A DNA stretch of 64,000 bases from Synchiropus splendidus (Eukaryota > Chordata > Actinopteri > Syngnathiformes > Callionymidae), in contig NC_071347.1 in NCBI RefSeq assembly GCF_027744825.2, positions 24,150,334-24,214,333 on the forward strand, in the 5' to 3' direction. The notes below the pieces were generated by a model. That model ran no database searches, was not told the origin of the DNA, and saw nothing but the letters and a program-made list of their open reading frames with translations. This document shows positions 1-49,400 of the stretch, piece by piece. Position 1 is the stretch's first letter. The number at the start of each line of letters is the position of its first letter. Made by a program: the position numbers and the translations under genes.

Positions 1-429
1 CACCCCTAAAATACCGCCGCTCATTCACAATACGCTACTGTGCGCGCGCCGTTGGCCAGCGCGCATGCGTGGGCTCCAGACCGCAGGAACGCTCTTGCAG
101 GGTCCTGGTGTGGGAGGAGGCGGCGGCTCGCGCACATCCCGCAGCCTGCGGACACTCGACCGAGTCTGGCTTCCGGTCTAGGTCCCAACACCGACGCGCT
201 GTTTGGGTCCCACGGCGGGTAAACGCAGCAAGCGTGCTTGTAAGTTGGTCACGTGCTCGTCTCACGTGTCACGCCGAGCTTGAGGGTGAACAGACGGAAG
301 TGGTGTTGTAAAGGAGCCCTAAGTTGCTCCTCCAGACGGGACCAGAGCCGGGTCACTTTCTCACCGGGACAGTGCTCACGTGTGTCAACTGTCTCTGGCT
401 GAGTGACACAGTGGTCTCTGATGAACAGG
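1..429. other. Unassigned flank, no gene recognised
   Basis: GC-rich sequence with short overlapping open frames on both strands. None shows a recognisable domain or a chain of in-phase splice sites. I see nothing definable here. Confidence 0.4.
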
Positions 430-952
430 ACACTCCTCCTCCTCCTCCTCTCCTCTCCTCCTCCTCTCCTCCTCCTCCTCTCCTCTCCTCCTCTCCTCCT
501 CCTCTCCTCTCCTCCTCCTCCTCCTCCTCTCCTCTCCCCTCCTCTCCTCCTCCTCCTCTCCTCTCCTCTCCTCCTCCTCCTCTCCTCTCCTCTCCTCTCC
601 TCTCCTCCTCTCCTCCTCTCTTCTCCTCCTCCTCCTCTCCTCTCCTCTCCTCTCCTCTCCTCTCCTCCTCCTCCTCTCCTCTCCTCTCCTCCTCCTCTCC
701 CCTCCTCCTCCTCTCCTCTCCTCCTCCTCCTCTCCTCTCCTCTTCTCTCCTCTCCTCTCCTCTCCTCTCCTCTCCTCCTCTCCTCTCCTCTCCTCCTCTC
801 CTCTCCTCTCCTCTCCTCTCCTCCTCCTCTCCTCCTCCTCTCCTCCTCTCCTCCTCTCCTCTCCTCCTCTCCTCCTCCTCTCCTCTCCTCCTCTCCTCCC
901 CTCCTCCTCTCCTCCTCCTCTCCCCTCCTCCTCCTCTCCTCTCCTCCTCCCT
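430..952. repeat. Polypyrimidine/polypurine low-complexity tract
   Basis: About 520 bp made almost only of CCTCCT and CTCCT words on the plus strand (GGAGGA on minus). It is stop-free in several frames, so it creates spurious Ser/Leu/Pro and Arg/Glu/Gly open frames. Such mirror-like homopurine tracts can adopt triplex (H-DNA) structure. Confidence 0.95.
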
Positions 953-2734
953 GGTTGCTGCTGCCTCCAGGCTGCGGTGCATCTGCTGAATCTTTCATTC
1001 CGTCCTGCCCGCGAGCCCTCGGGCCAGAGCATCTGCTGCCAAGGCTTGCAGAAGAAAAGCAGCTTTTATGGCGGCATGTCATTGATTTCCCTCATCTGCG
1101 TGATGATTAACCGCCGGAGCTGCTGGTGCAGTAAAGGCTCATGAATGAATCACGCCACCGCCTCAGACTTCTGGGTCCAGATGTCCAAGTGTCCCGATCT
1201 GCAAGTTGGTGTGCAGCCAGACCAGCGGTGTGAGCCTGACCCTGGCTAGCTGGGATCCATGGAGCCGCTCCTGTCAGCTGGTGAGGGTCCCGGCACTTTG
1301 GCTGACCTGATTTCCACACACACACACACACACACAATGCTCTGTGACGGATGGCGAGCAGAAAACCAGTCTCACCTGAAGTAAACAACCTGCAAACAGG
1401 GTTCAAAACCAAAAGAGAGTTGGAAAGAAAATGACTGAAAAAAAATTCAAAAAGATTCAAATGGAGCCCAAAGAGCTGTGGTGCTTGTTTGTCACGCAGC
1501 TCAGCTGAATCGGAACCTTGATGTTGCACATGAATGTCTTCGGATTCAAACTCACGGCGCTTGTGTCGCTGCTGCCGATAAATATTTCACAGTCGGAAGA
1601 TAATGATGTCGGCGCAGGAGGGTGTGAAGGCCTGTGTTGTTGTGCTGCTCCATTAATGATGCAGGAGCTGCTGGCTCACCCACTTCAGCACTTTCACAGG
1701 CTGCTGCACGCCACACACGCCAGGCCCCTGGCATGGGGGGCAAACAGGGCCCTCCTGAAGCAGCCCAAAAAACAACGGTGTCAGGACAAAGGTCACTATG
1801 GTGGAAACACGCAGGAGTACGGGGGTCTTTCTCTGCGTCTCTCGATGCAGTTTTTGCTCAGGCCACAGCCAGTCATGTGACTATGGCGAGCATGGGCCCA
1901 GGTGTGTGGCAGGCCCCGCTGACGCCCTCACACCTGTGCTGGCCACTCTCCAGGCTCCGCCCCCCCCAGGCTGGACACAGGTGAATGAGCCCAGAGAGGC
2001 AGTGCGTTCACGGCCTGTGGACGTGGATCCCACCATCACGGCAAAACAATCTCCACCACCTGGTCCACGCCAGACGTGCTCTGGACTGTCGCCGGCGCTG
2101 TTTCCTCTGGTGACGGCGCGCGGCTGACATCAGCGGCTGGGAATCTCCCACACACCAGCAGCCAGATGCCTGGATGGCTGCTGTTTATTCTTGGCCGGAC
2201 GGTCCACCCCGTGGCTGAGAGTCAAATTTGGAAACGCTGGCGCTGGCTCCAGTATTTCAGTATCTGTTAGGAGCCGTCCGTCTGTCTCTGGTCTGCATGG
2301 CCGGATATTAAAAGATCACTGGAAGCGCGGCGCTCTACTCCGGGTCCTCCATCCGTCACCACTGCCCGCACAAGCACAACACACACTTGCAGCGAGTTCC
2401 TCTTCAGAGCTGCTGCTCCGCTCCACTGTCCCCTTCAGGGGGGCCCACAGGAGAGCCCAGGCTCAGACCCAGTGGGCGGACTCCACTCCTTTGACCGCCT
2501 CTCCGGTCCCTGCACGAACCTGGGCTTCATCTTGTGTTTGGCGCCCTCAAGCGGCAGAAAGAGAAAGTGCAGGGCCTAGACTTCCATCGCGGTTCACCGA
2601 GAGAGAAAACAGACGGTTTAGTGAATGTTTCAGGGCCGATCTGAGAGGGAGGGGGCACCGCCTGATGTTCTGATGTTCTGAGAGAGACTCCGCCTAATGT
2701 TCTGAGACTCCGCCTGATGTTCATCACCGTCAGG
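953..2734. other. Unassigned region downstream of gnao1
   Basis: No exon chain or protein family recognised. It includes a short (CA)n run near 1316-1336. Just before the next repeat, at about 2663-2720, there are a few imperfect copies of a GATGTTCTGAGACTCCGCC-like phrase. Confidence 0.4.
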
Positions 2735-3258
2735 CAGGTGGATCACATCAGACAGGTGGATCACATCAGGCAGGTGGATCACATCAGGCAGGTGGATCAC
2801 ATCAGGCGGGTGGATCACATCAGGCAGGTGGATCACATCAGGCGGGTGGATCACATCAGGCGGGTGGATCACATCAGACAGGTGGATCACATCAGGCGGG
2901 TGGATCACATCAGACAGGTGGATCACATCAGGCAGGTGGATCACATCAGGCGGGTGGATCACATCAGACAGGTGGATCACATCAGGCGGGTGGATCACAT
3001 CAGACAGGTGGATCACATCAGGCAGGTGGATCACATCAGATGGGTGGATCACATCAGGCAGGTGGATCACATCAGGCAGGTGGATCACATCAGGCGGGTG
3101 GATCACATCAGGCGGGTGGATCACATCAGACGGGTGGATCACATCAGACGGGTGGATCACATCAGGCGGGTGGATCACATCAGACAGGTGGATCACATCA
3201 GGCGGGTGGATCACATCAGGCAGGTGGATCACATCAGGCGGGTGGATCTCATCAGGCA
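2735..3258. repeat. 18-bp minisatellite, about 28 copies
   Basis: Tandem copies of GGATCACATCAGGCAGGT with a few variant positions (GGCAGG, GGCGGG, GACAGG, GACGGG, GATGGG). Because 18 is a multiple of 3 and the unit is stop-free, both strands show spurious repetitive open frames with a six-residue period. No start context, splice structure or domain supports coding. Confidence 0.96.
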
Positions 3259-4870
3259 GTGACAGCAGGTGCAGCAGCCAGATGCAACAGACACTCTGTG
3301 GTGTATTCCACTTGCACCACTTTCCGCTGCTCGTGGTGGGTGTAGGTCGGGAGTTAGCGCCCTCTAGCAAGGCCTACATAAGGAACTGTCGGTGGACCCC
3401 GTGTCATTCGCCGACACGAGGTGGCCAGAGGTAAGGTGGTCTGCCCTCCAAGTGTGACACTGGGCACAAACGTAATGACATGTTTGCAATGATGTTGTTG
3501 AGATTGCGAGTGATGGTGCGCAGCACTCCTGGTCCTGACCGTGCGGCGCTGTGTTTGATACTCACATAAAAAAAGACCATCTACTGTGGTGGATTCTCCA
3601 CAACACAGAGGACAGACATCCGGCTGTTGGACCAGCTCCCTCCAGTGGAGACTGGTTGCACAGAGGGAAGCTCCGCCATGATGTTTGGGTCAGAGACAGG
3701 AAGCAGAGTGAGGAGGAGCGGAGCTGAAGACAGGATCATATCGGCGTTTGGAGGCGCCAGACAGGAGACATGCTGCGTGCAACAGAAGTGTTGCAGGGTG
3801 ACAGAAGGGCAGGCACTGAGCGCATGAAGAAGGATGTGAAGGCGCCGCCCGCCGGTCAGTGCCAGAGCTCTGTCATGATCCAAAGTGTCATGATGGTGTT
3901 GAAACATACCGACAGCACGAGGCGCTCTTGGTTGATGTGGAACGTATATATTAAGCTATGTGCTACCTCAAAGGCGCGTTTACCGCGAGCCCTCACAAAG
4001 AGCAGACAAACGCCTTCTGTCCTCCCTTCAACACGCTTTGCGGCGTGACACGTCACTTGGTTTCCTCTGAAGCCGAAGCTTTAGTGGACGACCTTGGGAG
4101 TCCGAGGCCGGACCGCAGCAGTCGCCGGCTGCCAACATGGCAGGCCGCCCCACCGCCTGACAGGCCGCGTCTCTGGAGGGCTGCGTGATTATGACCACCG
4201 TCCCGCCATGTTTCAACCTCTCCTGCTTCATGGTCGCTGAACAGCCAGTGCGGTTGTCATGGCGACGCAACTGCACTGAACGCATCACTGTCAGCAGCAT
4301 CTCTCACTTATTGACGCGAGGGAGAGTCGCCCAGCAGGGGGCGCCCCCGCACCCGCGCCATGGGCTCTGCGTGTCTGAGGACTCGGAGCTGCCCGGTATC
4401 CTAGCAACAGCCTGCTGCCGGAGGACTGTGTGCGCGCGCTCAGGTGTTTCTCTGCGGAGGGGCCCTTCCTCTTCGGCCGCCGGCCTGGAGAGGCGAGAGT
4501 GGACGGAGGAGACGTGGAGGAAGAGGAAGTCGTGCTGAGCTCCAGCAGCCTGCGCTCAGGGCGTGGTGCTGCACTGGCAGCGCTCCTCCGCCAGGGGGGG
4601 CTCCGCTGCTCTGGATCCTTCACGTCCGAACCGCGACCCTTGGTCCGTACACGACGTCATCTCAACATGGAGGGAGGGAATATGGTGGCGCACGTCCCAC
4701 TCACATGAGGTGTGTGTCCTCCCTCTCCACCGCAGGCTCCAGGTGCTGCAGCATCCAGGAGAGACTCGGTGCAGAGGGCCACCTGAGGAGCGCCACTTCC
4801 TGTCCCTGGGCATCAGCGCAGGTCCGGATCGCAGCCCCCCACACAGACAGACAGCAGGTTGTCGTCATGA
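3259..4870. other. Unassigned region, possible CpG-rich segment at 4.0-4.7 kb
   Basis: No protein family recognised. At 4130-4720 the DNA is GC-rich and CpG-rich. It holds an open plus-strand frame (4430-4708) with an acidic stretch; the frame lacks a recognisable domain and I cannot join it to another exon. It could be a CpG island, a first exon of an unseen gene, or chance. Confidence 0.3.
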
Positions 4871-4882
4871 AAACAGTGGCTT

Positions 4883-4888
4883 TTTAAT
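4883..4888 (-). promoter_or_regulatory. Candidate poly(A) signal for gnao1 (GoA form)
   Basis: The plus-strand word TTTAAT reads ATTAAA on the minus strand, about 1.45 kb downstream of the GoA stop codon. No AATAAA was seen on the minus strand between it and the stop. A 3' UTR of about 4.87-6.34 kb is therefore plausible, but unproven. Confidence 0.35.
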
Positions 4889-6340
4889 GTAAACACTACA
4901 TTCGATTGGTTTTCCAGCACGGACATCCCACATGAAGAAACAACCATCCACTAAAGAGGAGAGAGAGAGAGAGAGAGAAAGCTGCACCAAAGAAAAGCAT
5001 TCACAGGGAAGAGAACGCAAGAGAGGGGGTAAAAAAGAGAGGAGCCGTGAGGAAGAGATCGTCGTCGTCACACAGAGCTCTCACTTCCCAAACTAGAAAC
5101 CAGCAGATGCCATGGGAGGGAAACGGATAACAGATCTACATATATACTCTGTGTGTGTGAGAGAGAGAGCTGTGCTTTTCCTCCTACACCTGGAAGGTGT
5201 GTGTGTGTGTGTGTGTGTGTGCAGCCAGGTGTGGACATGCGCCGTCTCTGACCGCCCCGCTCAGTCCACGCTGGTGAGGGCAGTTCTGAGGCGGGAGCAG
5301 GCCGCGCGCGGGGGACGGCCACTGACGGTCGCGAGAGACAGAGAAGAGACGGGGAGCTGCTTCGACGGAGGCGAGCGAGCGAGCGAGCCGATCCACCTCA
5401 ACCAACCAACCCTCACAGACGTGGTGGCAAACAAGCGGCCCAGACCCGGTGAGGCCCCGCCGCCGCCCCCCCTCTTTCTGACCTTCCTTCCTTCAGAAGA
5501 GGTGGAGAAGCTCGCAGGCCACGCCCACCTCTGAACGCCAGCCAATCAGCTTCCCAGGACAAGCCAGCCCCGCCCCCCTCCACTTGCTGGGCGGCTTCGG
5601 TCGTTGCTCTTTTTACAAACAGTTTTTGGGTTATTCTCTGAACGTCCACTACCTCTGTACAAAGTTACTCATGCTGTTGGGCTTCCCCCCCCCAGGGTCG
5701 GGTCAGTCATGCACAGACGGAGATGAGAGAGGCCTGGTGGCGCTAGAGAGACGGCGTGCGGGGTGTACAGGAAGGGGCGCTGCGTGGCCCCCTGCTGCTC
5801 ACAGCCGGCCGGCCCGATCGCACCTGAGCAAGCGAACAGAGCGGAGGTCAGCGCCGGATGCAGCCTGTCTGTGGCCACGTCTTCATGGCAGCGGCGGCGC
5901 CCCCTCCTGGCCTGGTGCCAGCCGCCCAGCTCCACGGAGGCGGCCGCTGCCGGCTACAGTTCAGCGGTCAGACGGCAGAGCAGCACCTTCCTGTCCAGCT
6001 CTCCTCTCCGTCCTCCAGCGTCAGCAAGTGACATGTGTCCAGGGAATAAATATCAACACAAAACTAAGCATCAAAAAGGAGCAGTTACGAGCCAAGAGCA
6101 GCAAACGTGTCACGGGTTTGTTGGAGAAGTTTCAAGGCTCCACAGCCGGCGAGCGAGCGCGCGCGCGTGTGGGGGGGGGGCAGAACTAAAACATTAGAGA
6201 GAGAGAGATATTATTATATATATTGATATGACCCTTGTTATCATGTTCCTCGGTGCACTTTCTTTCTTTTCAAAGAAGCAGCAGACTCATCATCCACAGC
6301 AGTGTCGGGGGAGGAGGGGGGGAGGAGGGACGGAGCGCGC
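4889..6340 (-). other. gnao1: Probable gnao1 GoA-type 3' UTR
   Basis: This non-coding stretch lies directly after the GoA stop codon on the minus strand. It contains a (GA)n run near 4953-4980, a (GT)n run near 5198-5222 and a G-run near 6171-6180. Assignment as UTR rests on position and on the ATTAAA at its far end. Confidence 0.4.
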
Positions 6341-43368
<37,028 letters not shown>

Positions 43369-43381
43369 GGTTTCACTTTCC
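43369..43381 (-). promoter_or_regulatory. Interferon-stimulated response element-like site
   Basis: The plus strand reads GGTTTCACTTTCC, whose reverse complement GGAAAGTGAAACC contains the ISRE core GAAANNGAAA. It lies about 100 bp upstream of the herc start codon. A second IRF-type half-site pair, CTTTCGTTTCG, lies at 43406-43416. Mammalian HERC5 and HERC6 are interferon-induced, which makes a functional site plausible. Confidence 0.5.
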
Positions 43382-43478
43382 ATTCTCCGACCGACACGGC
43401 CCTCGCTTTCGTTTCGTCACTGCCTTTAGGTTTCGTCCGCTGCGCGTCCTGCTCTGCCTCACGCGCTCACTCCGCAGC

Positions 43479-46400
43479 ATGTTTGCGTGGGGAGAAGGCA
43501 GTCTCCAGGGCTTGCGCCGCGGACAGGAGAGCTCCAGTGGCCCGGTCCACTTCCTCAGCCTCTCCTTCTCCGTCCAGGACCTGTGCCGAGGTCCCGGCCT
43601 GCTCAGCTTCGTCAGAGCTTCTGGAGACACCTTCCTGATTCGCACCGCACGAGCCCAGGACGGTGGCGCGGCCAGGGCCAGACAGAGTAAGCGCGGCCAG
43701 GTGGGGCTGGTGTTTGTGGATGCTGTTTTCACGCGTGGTCTTTCAGAGTTGGTAAGGTGTGAAGAGAAGATCCAGGCGGTGAGGTGTTCGGATGAGTCGC
43801 TCGCCCTGCTGTCCCGGTCCGGGCGGGTCTTCTGCCTGGACCCCAGTGTCGCCCCGCTCAGCCCCAGGTGAGACACCGCGAGCACAGCCCTTTCTGCCGT
43901 GCGCGCCGAGGGACGGCGCAGACCGCGCCAGACCAATGGTGAAATTCGGAGCGCTTCGTGATTTGCGGGCTCTTACCGAGGCCCCGTCCAAGAAGGGAAC
44001 TGGACGCCTCAGGGGCCAGGGATGCGGACTAGAAAGGGACCCGGTCAGAAATGCGTCCATCCGAGGGAGGGACCGGTGTTGCAGACGGAGAGCAGGACAG
44101 TGAGCTTCAGGTCGGGACAGTGACTCGAGGCTGACAGGAAATGGAAGAAGACGAGAGGTTGACTTCACCATCGTTGCCGTGTGTTTCATTGGTGTCTTCT
44201 TGGTCCCTAGGCTGCTCCGGAACCTGTCCTCGGTGGCAGTAACTCAGCTGTCCTGTGGAGGGCAGCATTCGGTCGCTCTGACCTCAGGTAAGTCTCTCGC
44301 ACCCAGACGCTCTCGTCCTAGTCACCGACTCCTCGCTCTCGTGGTTGCTTTCACTCCGTCCATTCAAATGGCTGCTGAAGATACTGACTTGATGCACGGT
44401 CTGAAGCAGGCCGAGGCGTGTGGCAGCGAGCCAAGTCCATCATTTGTCTTGGTTTCTTTCACCTGAATATGAACGGAGGCGAGAGAAATCGCGTCTGACC
44501 TTCCTTCTTTTGCTGAGCAAGATGGCTGCTTCTGCTTCCGTGGGCTCATTGAGGAGTGGTTCGAGTTCGTAGAAGTGAATTGTCTTGGATGAACGCGCAC
44601 GCGTCTGTGCGGCCCTCTGCTTGTTGCTCCGCATGAGTCAACAAAGCAGGTGCTCGGCAGAGGCGCGCGCCTCAGCTGTTGTGAGGAGTTTTTCAGTCAG
44701 TCAGAGTTTTGACACGACCCTCGAGCCCACGACCTTCAGTCGAACGACGCGAGGGATCCATGCTGTCTTTGTTTGAACCCACACAGCAGCACCACAGCCC
44801 ACGGGGATCTCGATGCTCTTGAGTCCACAACATTTTCCTCGACAACTGATGTCATACAGCCATGGAGTCGGGCTGTGATCAGTCTGGCTTGGTTTCACTT
44901 CATGCCTCTCTGCAGACCGACAAGTCTACGTGTGGGGTGGTAACGGCAGCGGTCAGCTGGGCCAAGGAGCAGGGGGGCCCCAGGTCCGAAGCCCGGAACC
45001 CCTGAGAGCCCTGTCCTCCGTCCCAGTGGTCCAGGTGGCCGCCGGCGGGACACAGAGCTTCTGTCTGTCCGTGTCCGGAGCAGTGTTCGGCTGGGGAGGA
45101 AACCAGTGTGGCCAGCTGGGACTGGGAGACACCACAGGTACACATGATGAGCAGGGCTGGCGTTCGATTGAAAGACTGAATTCATTTCCTTCTTTCAATC
45201 GATGAATAAAATCTGATTAATGAGAGAATTTGTGATGAATTCATCTCAATTCATGGCAGTTTGAATGAAGGAGCTATGTGACTGAACCAACTGATGGAGC
45301 CACACAGACAGTTAAACAACAAAATGTGGTTTATTTTGCATCCGTTTCACCTACGTCCATGCTGGACTCTGTGCAGTGGAAAAGCTCCCTGAACCAAAGC
45401 CAGCAGAAGCTTGGTGACGGCATGTTAGCGCGGCGCAGACCGCGGCGTGCCAGCAGCAACGACGCTCTCTCTGACGGCAGCCTCTCCTCCCTGCAGACAG
45501 ACTCACTCCCACGCTGGTCAAGCCCCTCAACACGTGGAGGACCATCCAGATCTGCTGCGGACGAGAGCACACCGCTGTTCTAACCAAGGTTACAGCATGT
45601 TTCCCTCATATTTTCTCATTTTCAAGCCGACCTTAGGAAACCCGCTGCAGCCAAAAGCAGTGACAGGAGCAAGGCAATCGTGGGGGGAACCGCTTGACGC
45701 TGGAGTCCGCTCCTCCACCGACAGCAGAAGGTTGATGATGCTTTGCTTCTCCAGGACGGCGCCGTGTTCACCTTCGGCTCGGGTCGGTTCGGTCAGCTGG
45801 GTCACAACTCCTTCAGGCGGGAGCTTCATCCGCGGCTTGTTGGAGAACTGTGGGGTGCAAAGGTCACGGGGATTGCATGTGGAAGGTACGGCGGCTGGCG
45901 CTGCCGAGGCTCAGCCCCGCTCAACTCCAGAGAAGCTCGGCTGTTGCTTGTGTGACGGGTTGGATGGTGCTGTCTGTCCATCAGCTATCACACCTTGGTG
46001 CTCACCGAGCGTCACAGGATCTTCTCCTTTGGCCGTGACGACCGCCAGCAGCTGGGTCGCGGAGAGGACAGTCAGCCGTCAGTGGCGTTGCCCGTGCGCC
46101 TGCCACGCTGTGAGTGATGCGCTCTGTCAATCATCTGCTCATCCTCAGCGCTCAAACCTGCTGTCGGTGCAGGCAACTCAAGAGTCGCCGCCATCTTTGC
46201 TGGGGAGAACTGCTCCTACGCTACTTGCCGGCAGGTGGGGACTCACACGCCGGACGTGTTGTCCGCAGCCGTGACGCTCTGACTCCTGCAGGAAGCCCCC
46301 ACTGGCTGTCAGGGGCCAGAGTCCCAGCACTGTCTGGAGCAGATGATTGAGGAATGGACCGGGAGAGCAAAGTCCCTCAAGCAACTGAGAGCGTAGGTGT

Positions 46401-49400
46401 GACGAGGCCTTGGTGTCTGTGACTCCGCTGAGGTGATGTGTGCTGCGTCCACAGAGACGTCACCAGAGCCTTTTCCTCGGCTTGCTGCTTCAATCAAAGC
46501 TTCCTGGACCGACGGTAAATGCACGTGCGTCTTGACAAAACACAGACTCAAACTCAGTTTGAGGATGAAGACGTGAACACAGCTGTGCGTGCATGTGTGT
46601 GTGGTGTGTGTGAGTGTGTGTGTGTGGAGTGTGTGTGGTGTGTGTCTGTGTGTGTGTGTGTGTGGTGTGTGTGTGCGGTGTGTGTGTGTCTCTGTGTGTG
46701 TGTGTGTGTGTGTCTGTGTGGTGTGTGTGAGTGTGTGTGTGTGTGGAGTGTGTCTCTGTGTGTGTGTGGTGTGTGTGTGTGTGTGAGTGTGTGTGTGTGT
46801 CTCTGTGTGTGTGGTGTGTGAGTGTGTGTGTGGTGTGTGTGAGTGTGTGTGTGTGGTGTGTGTGTGCGGTGTGTGTGTGTGAGTGGTGTGTGTGAGTGTG
46901 TGTGTCTCTGTGTGTGTGTGTGGTGTGTGTGTGTGTGGTGTGTGTGTGCGGTGTGTGTGTGTGAGTGGTGTGTGTGAGTGTGTGTGTGTGGAGTGTGTGT
47001 GGTGTGTGTCTCTGTGTGTGTGTGGTGTGTGTGTGTGTGGTGTGTGTGAGTGTGTGTGTGTGTCTCTGTGTGTGTGTGTCTCTGTGTGTGTGTGTGTCTG
47101 TGTGTGTGTGTGTGTGTGCGGTGTGTGTGTGTGTGTGCGGTGTGTGTGCGGTGTGTGTGTGTGTGAGTGTGTGTGTGTGTCTCTGTGTGTGTGTGTGTGT
47201 GCGGTGTGTGTGTGTGTGTGCGGTGTGTGTGCGGTGTGTGAGTGTGTGAGTGTGTGTGTGTGTGTGTGTCTCTGTGTGTGTGTGTGTGTGGTGTGTGAGT
47301 GTGTGTGTGTGTGTGAGTGTGTGTGTGTGCGGTGTGTGAGAGAGAGAGCGGAGAGAGGATCTCCTCGCCAGCCTCTCAGCGTGTCGCCAACATGGAAGTG
47401 ATGTTTGCGTTGCTTCTCTGCTCTCAGAGGCGACCAACACCTGAGGATTGGGCCCGGCTGTCCCGGCCTGGACTTGGCTCTGGCAGAGTCCAGCTTCAGC
47501 AGCCTGCTGAGGCTGGCTGTGACCACAGAGGTGTGGACGCCTGTCAGCCAGTCTGCCGCCGCCGCCCTCCTGACCCCGCGCGTGTCCGTCCGCAGGTGGA
47601 GGCTGCTGTGGCGCAGCTGCTCCCCGGGCTCCCTCACAGACCTGCGAGTGTGGAGGGGCTGAGGATCTACCTGCTGCTCATGGAGCTGCTGCACGTGCTC
47701 CAGCAGCAGAGCCAGAGGACGCCGCTGGGCGACACGCTGGCCTGCAGCTTGGCCAGACTCTCTGGGGAAAGTCTGGAGCTCATAGGTGAGCACCTGTCTG
47801 TTGACCTCGGCTGAAGGTTTGCCCCAGTTCCGCACCCTTCTCTCACGCCATGCCACCGCCGGACTCGGGGGCGGGGCCTATGGCCGCGGACACGGCCTGC
47901 GCACCTGTTCACCTGGCTCAGCGATTGGGTTGGACATCCGTGTCATCATCTGAGGTGGTGGTGATGACATGAGTGGCCGCGCGTGACAGGAGCCAGTCAG
48001 GGCACGCAGCATCTTCAACCCAGCCCCATGAGTCTTGACAGAACATCTGTATGTTATGATGGGGTCCCTGGAGCACCTGATGCTCTGGCCTGGCCCCGCC
48101 CCCCCGCTCCCCCGAAGACAGCCAGACGTTTGTGGAGTGTTGTCCCAGCAGCAGGTCACACATGCTGGTATCAACGTGATGGATCTTGCCACGCTTTCCT
48201 CTTGTCTCCTGCATCAGTGGACTGGTGGTCCTCCCTGCCGCAGCACCTCAGCAGAAGATATGTGGAAGTGTGGAAGCGACACCTGACGACCATCTTTTTC
48301 TCCTCCTTGAATCCCTATTGTCTGGAGCGTGAGGTCACAGCGTCCCTCCAGCTCCTGCAGCGCCTCTCCACGGTCAGCATCGTGACATGGCAGCATGTGC
48401 AGGCCAGAGCTGCAGACCTCTTGACCACAGCGGCGGATGTTTTCCAGGCCAACGACAAGATCCACGCAGCCAAGAGGCTCCCGAGTGAGACCTTCAGTGT
48501 GGACGTCTGTCAGCTGGTCCTGAGAGAGGACCTGAGACGCTGGCTCGCTCTGAGAACCGACCAGGTGAGTCCTTCCGTGAGCGGTGGAGCCGACTGCCGG
48601 GTCACGTGTTGCCAACTCAGAAGACTCAGAGACAAGCTTTGCTCTCTCACGCCTGACAGGATGCCAACACTGACCGGCCGCTGGTCCTTTTCACCTTCCC
48701 CTCCCTGATCAGTGGGAGGTCCAAGAGAACTGCGCTGGACCTTTACATCCATACCATGATGGTAACCTCCCTGTGCTTGGTCAGGAAGTTTTCACTCGCC
48801 GGAGAAGTGGAATAGGCCTTAGATGCTACTCCCTGAGAGCCCAGCCATAGATGGATGGAAGGATGGAGGGGTGGAAGGATGGATGATGGATGGATGGATG
48901 GATGGATGGACGGATGGATGGATGGAAGGATGGAAGGATGGATGGAAGGATGGATGGGTGGATGGATGGATGGATGGACAGATGGATGGATGATGAATGG
49001 ATGATGGATGGATGGATGGGTGGATGGATGGATGGATGGATGGATGGATGATGGGTGGATGGATGGATGGATGGATGGATGGATGATGGGTGGATGGATG
49101 GATGGATGGATGATGGGTGGAAGGATGGATGGAAGGATGGATGGTGGAAGGATGGATGATGGGTGGAAGGATGGATGGATGGATGGATGGAAGGATGGAA
49201 GGCTGGATGGAAGGATGGATGGATGGATGGATGATGGATGGAAGGATGGATGGATGGATGGATGATGGATGGATGGATGAATGGACAGATGGATGGATGA
49301 TGAATGGATGATGGATGGATGGATGGGTGGACGGGTGGATGGATGACAGACAGTTCAGTGTGTATGAATGTGACAATGTGCCGGCGGTGAATGGGGCAGA

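Noticed and set aside
249..1110. Ser/Leu/Pro-rich and Arg/Glu/Gly-rich frames of 200-280 codons
   Set aside because: Artefacts of the polypyrimidine tract; open in many frames at once.
2630..3370. 181- and 246-codon repetitive frames on both strands
   Set aside because: An 18-bp minisatellite, a multiple of 3 without stops; open on both strands with no other support.
4430..4708. 92-codon plus-strand frame with an acidic segment
   Set aside because: No domain, no partner exon, and it lies in a CpG-rich region where long frames arise by chance.
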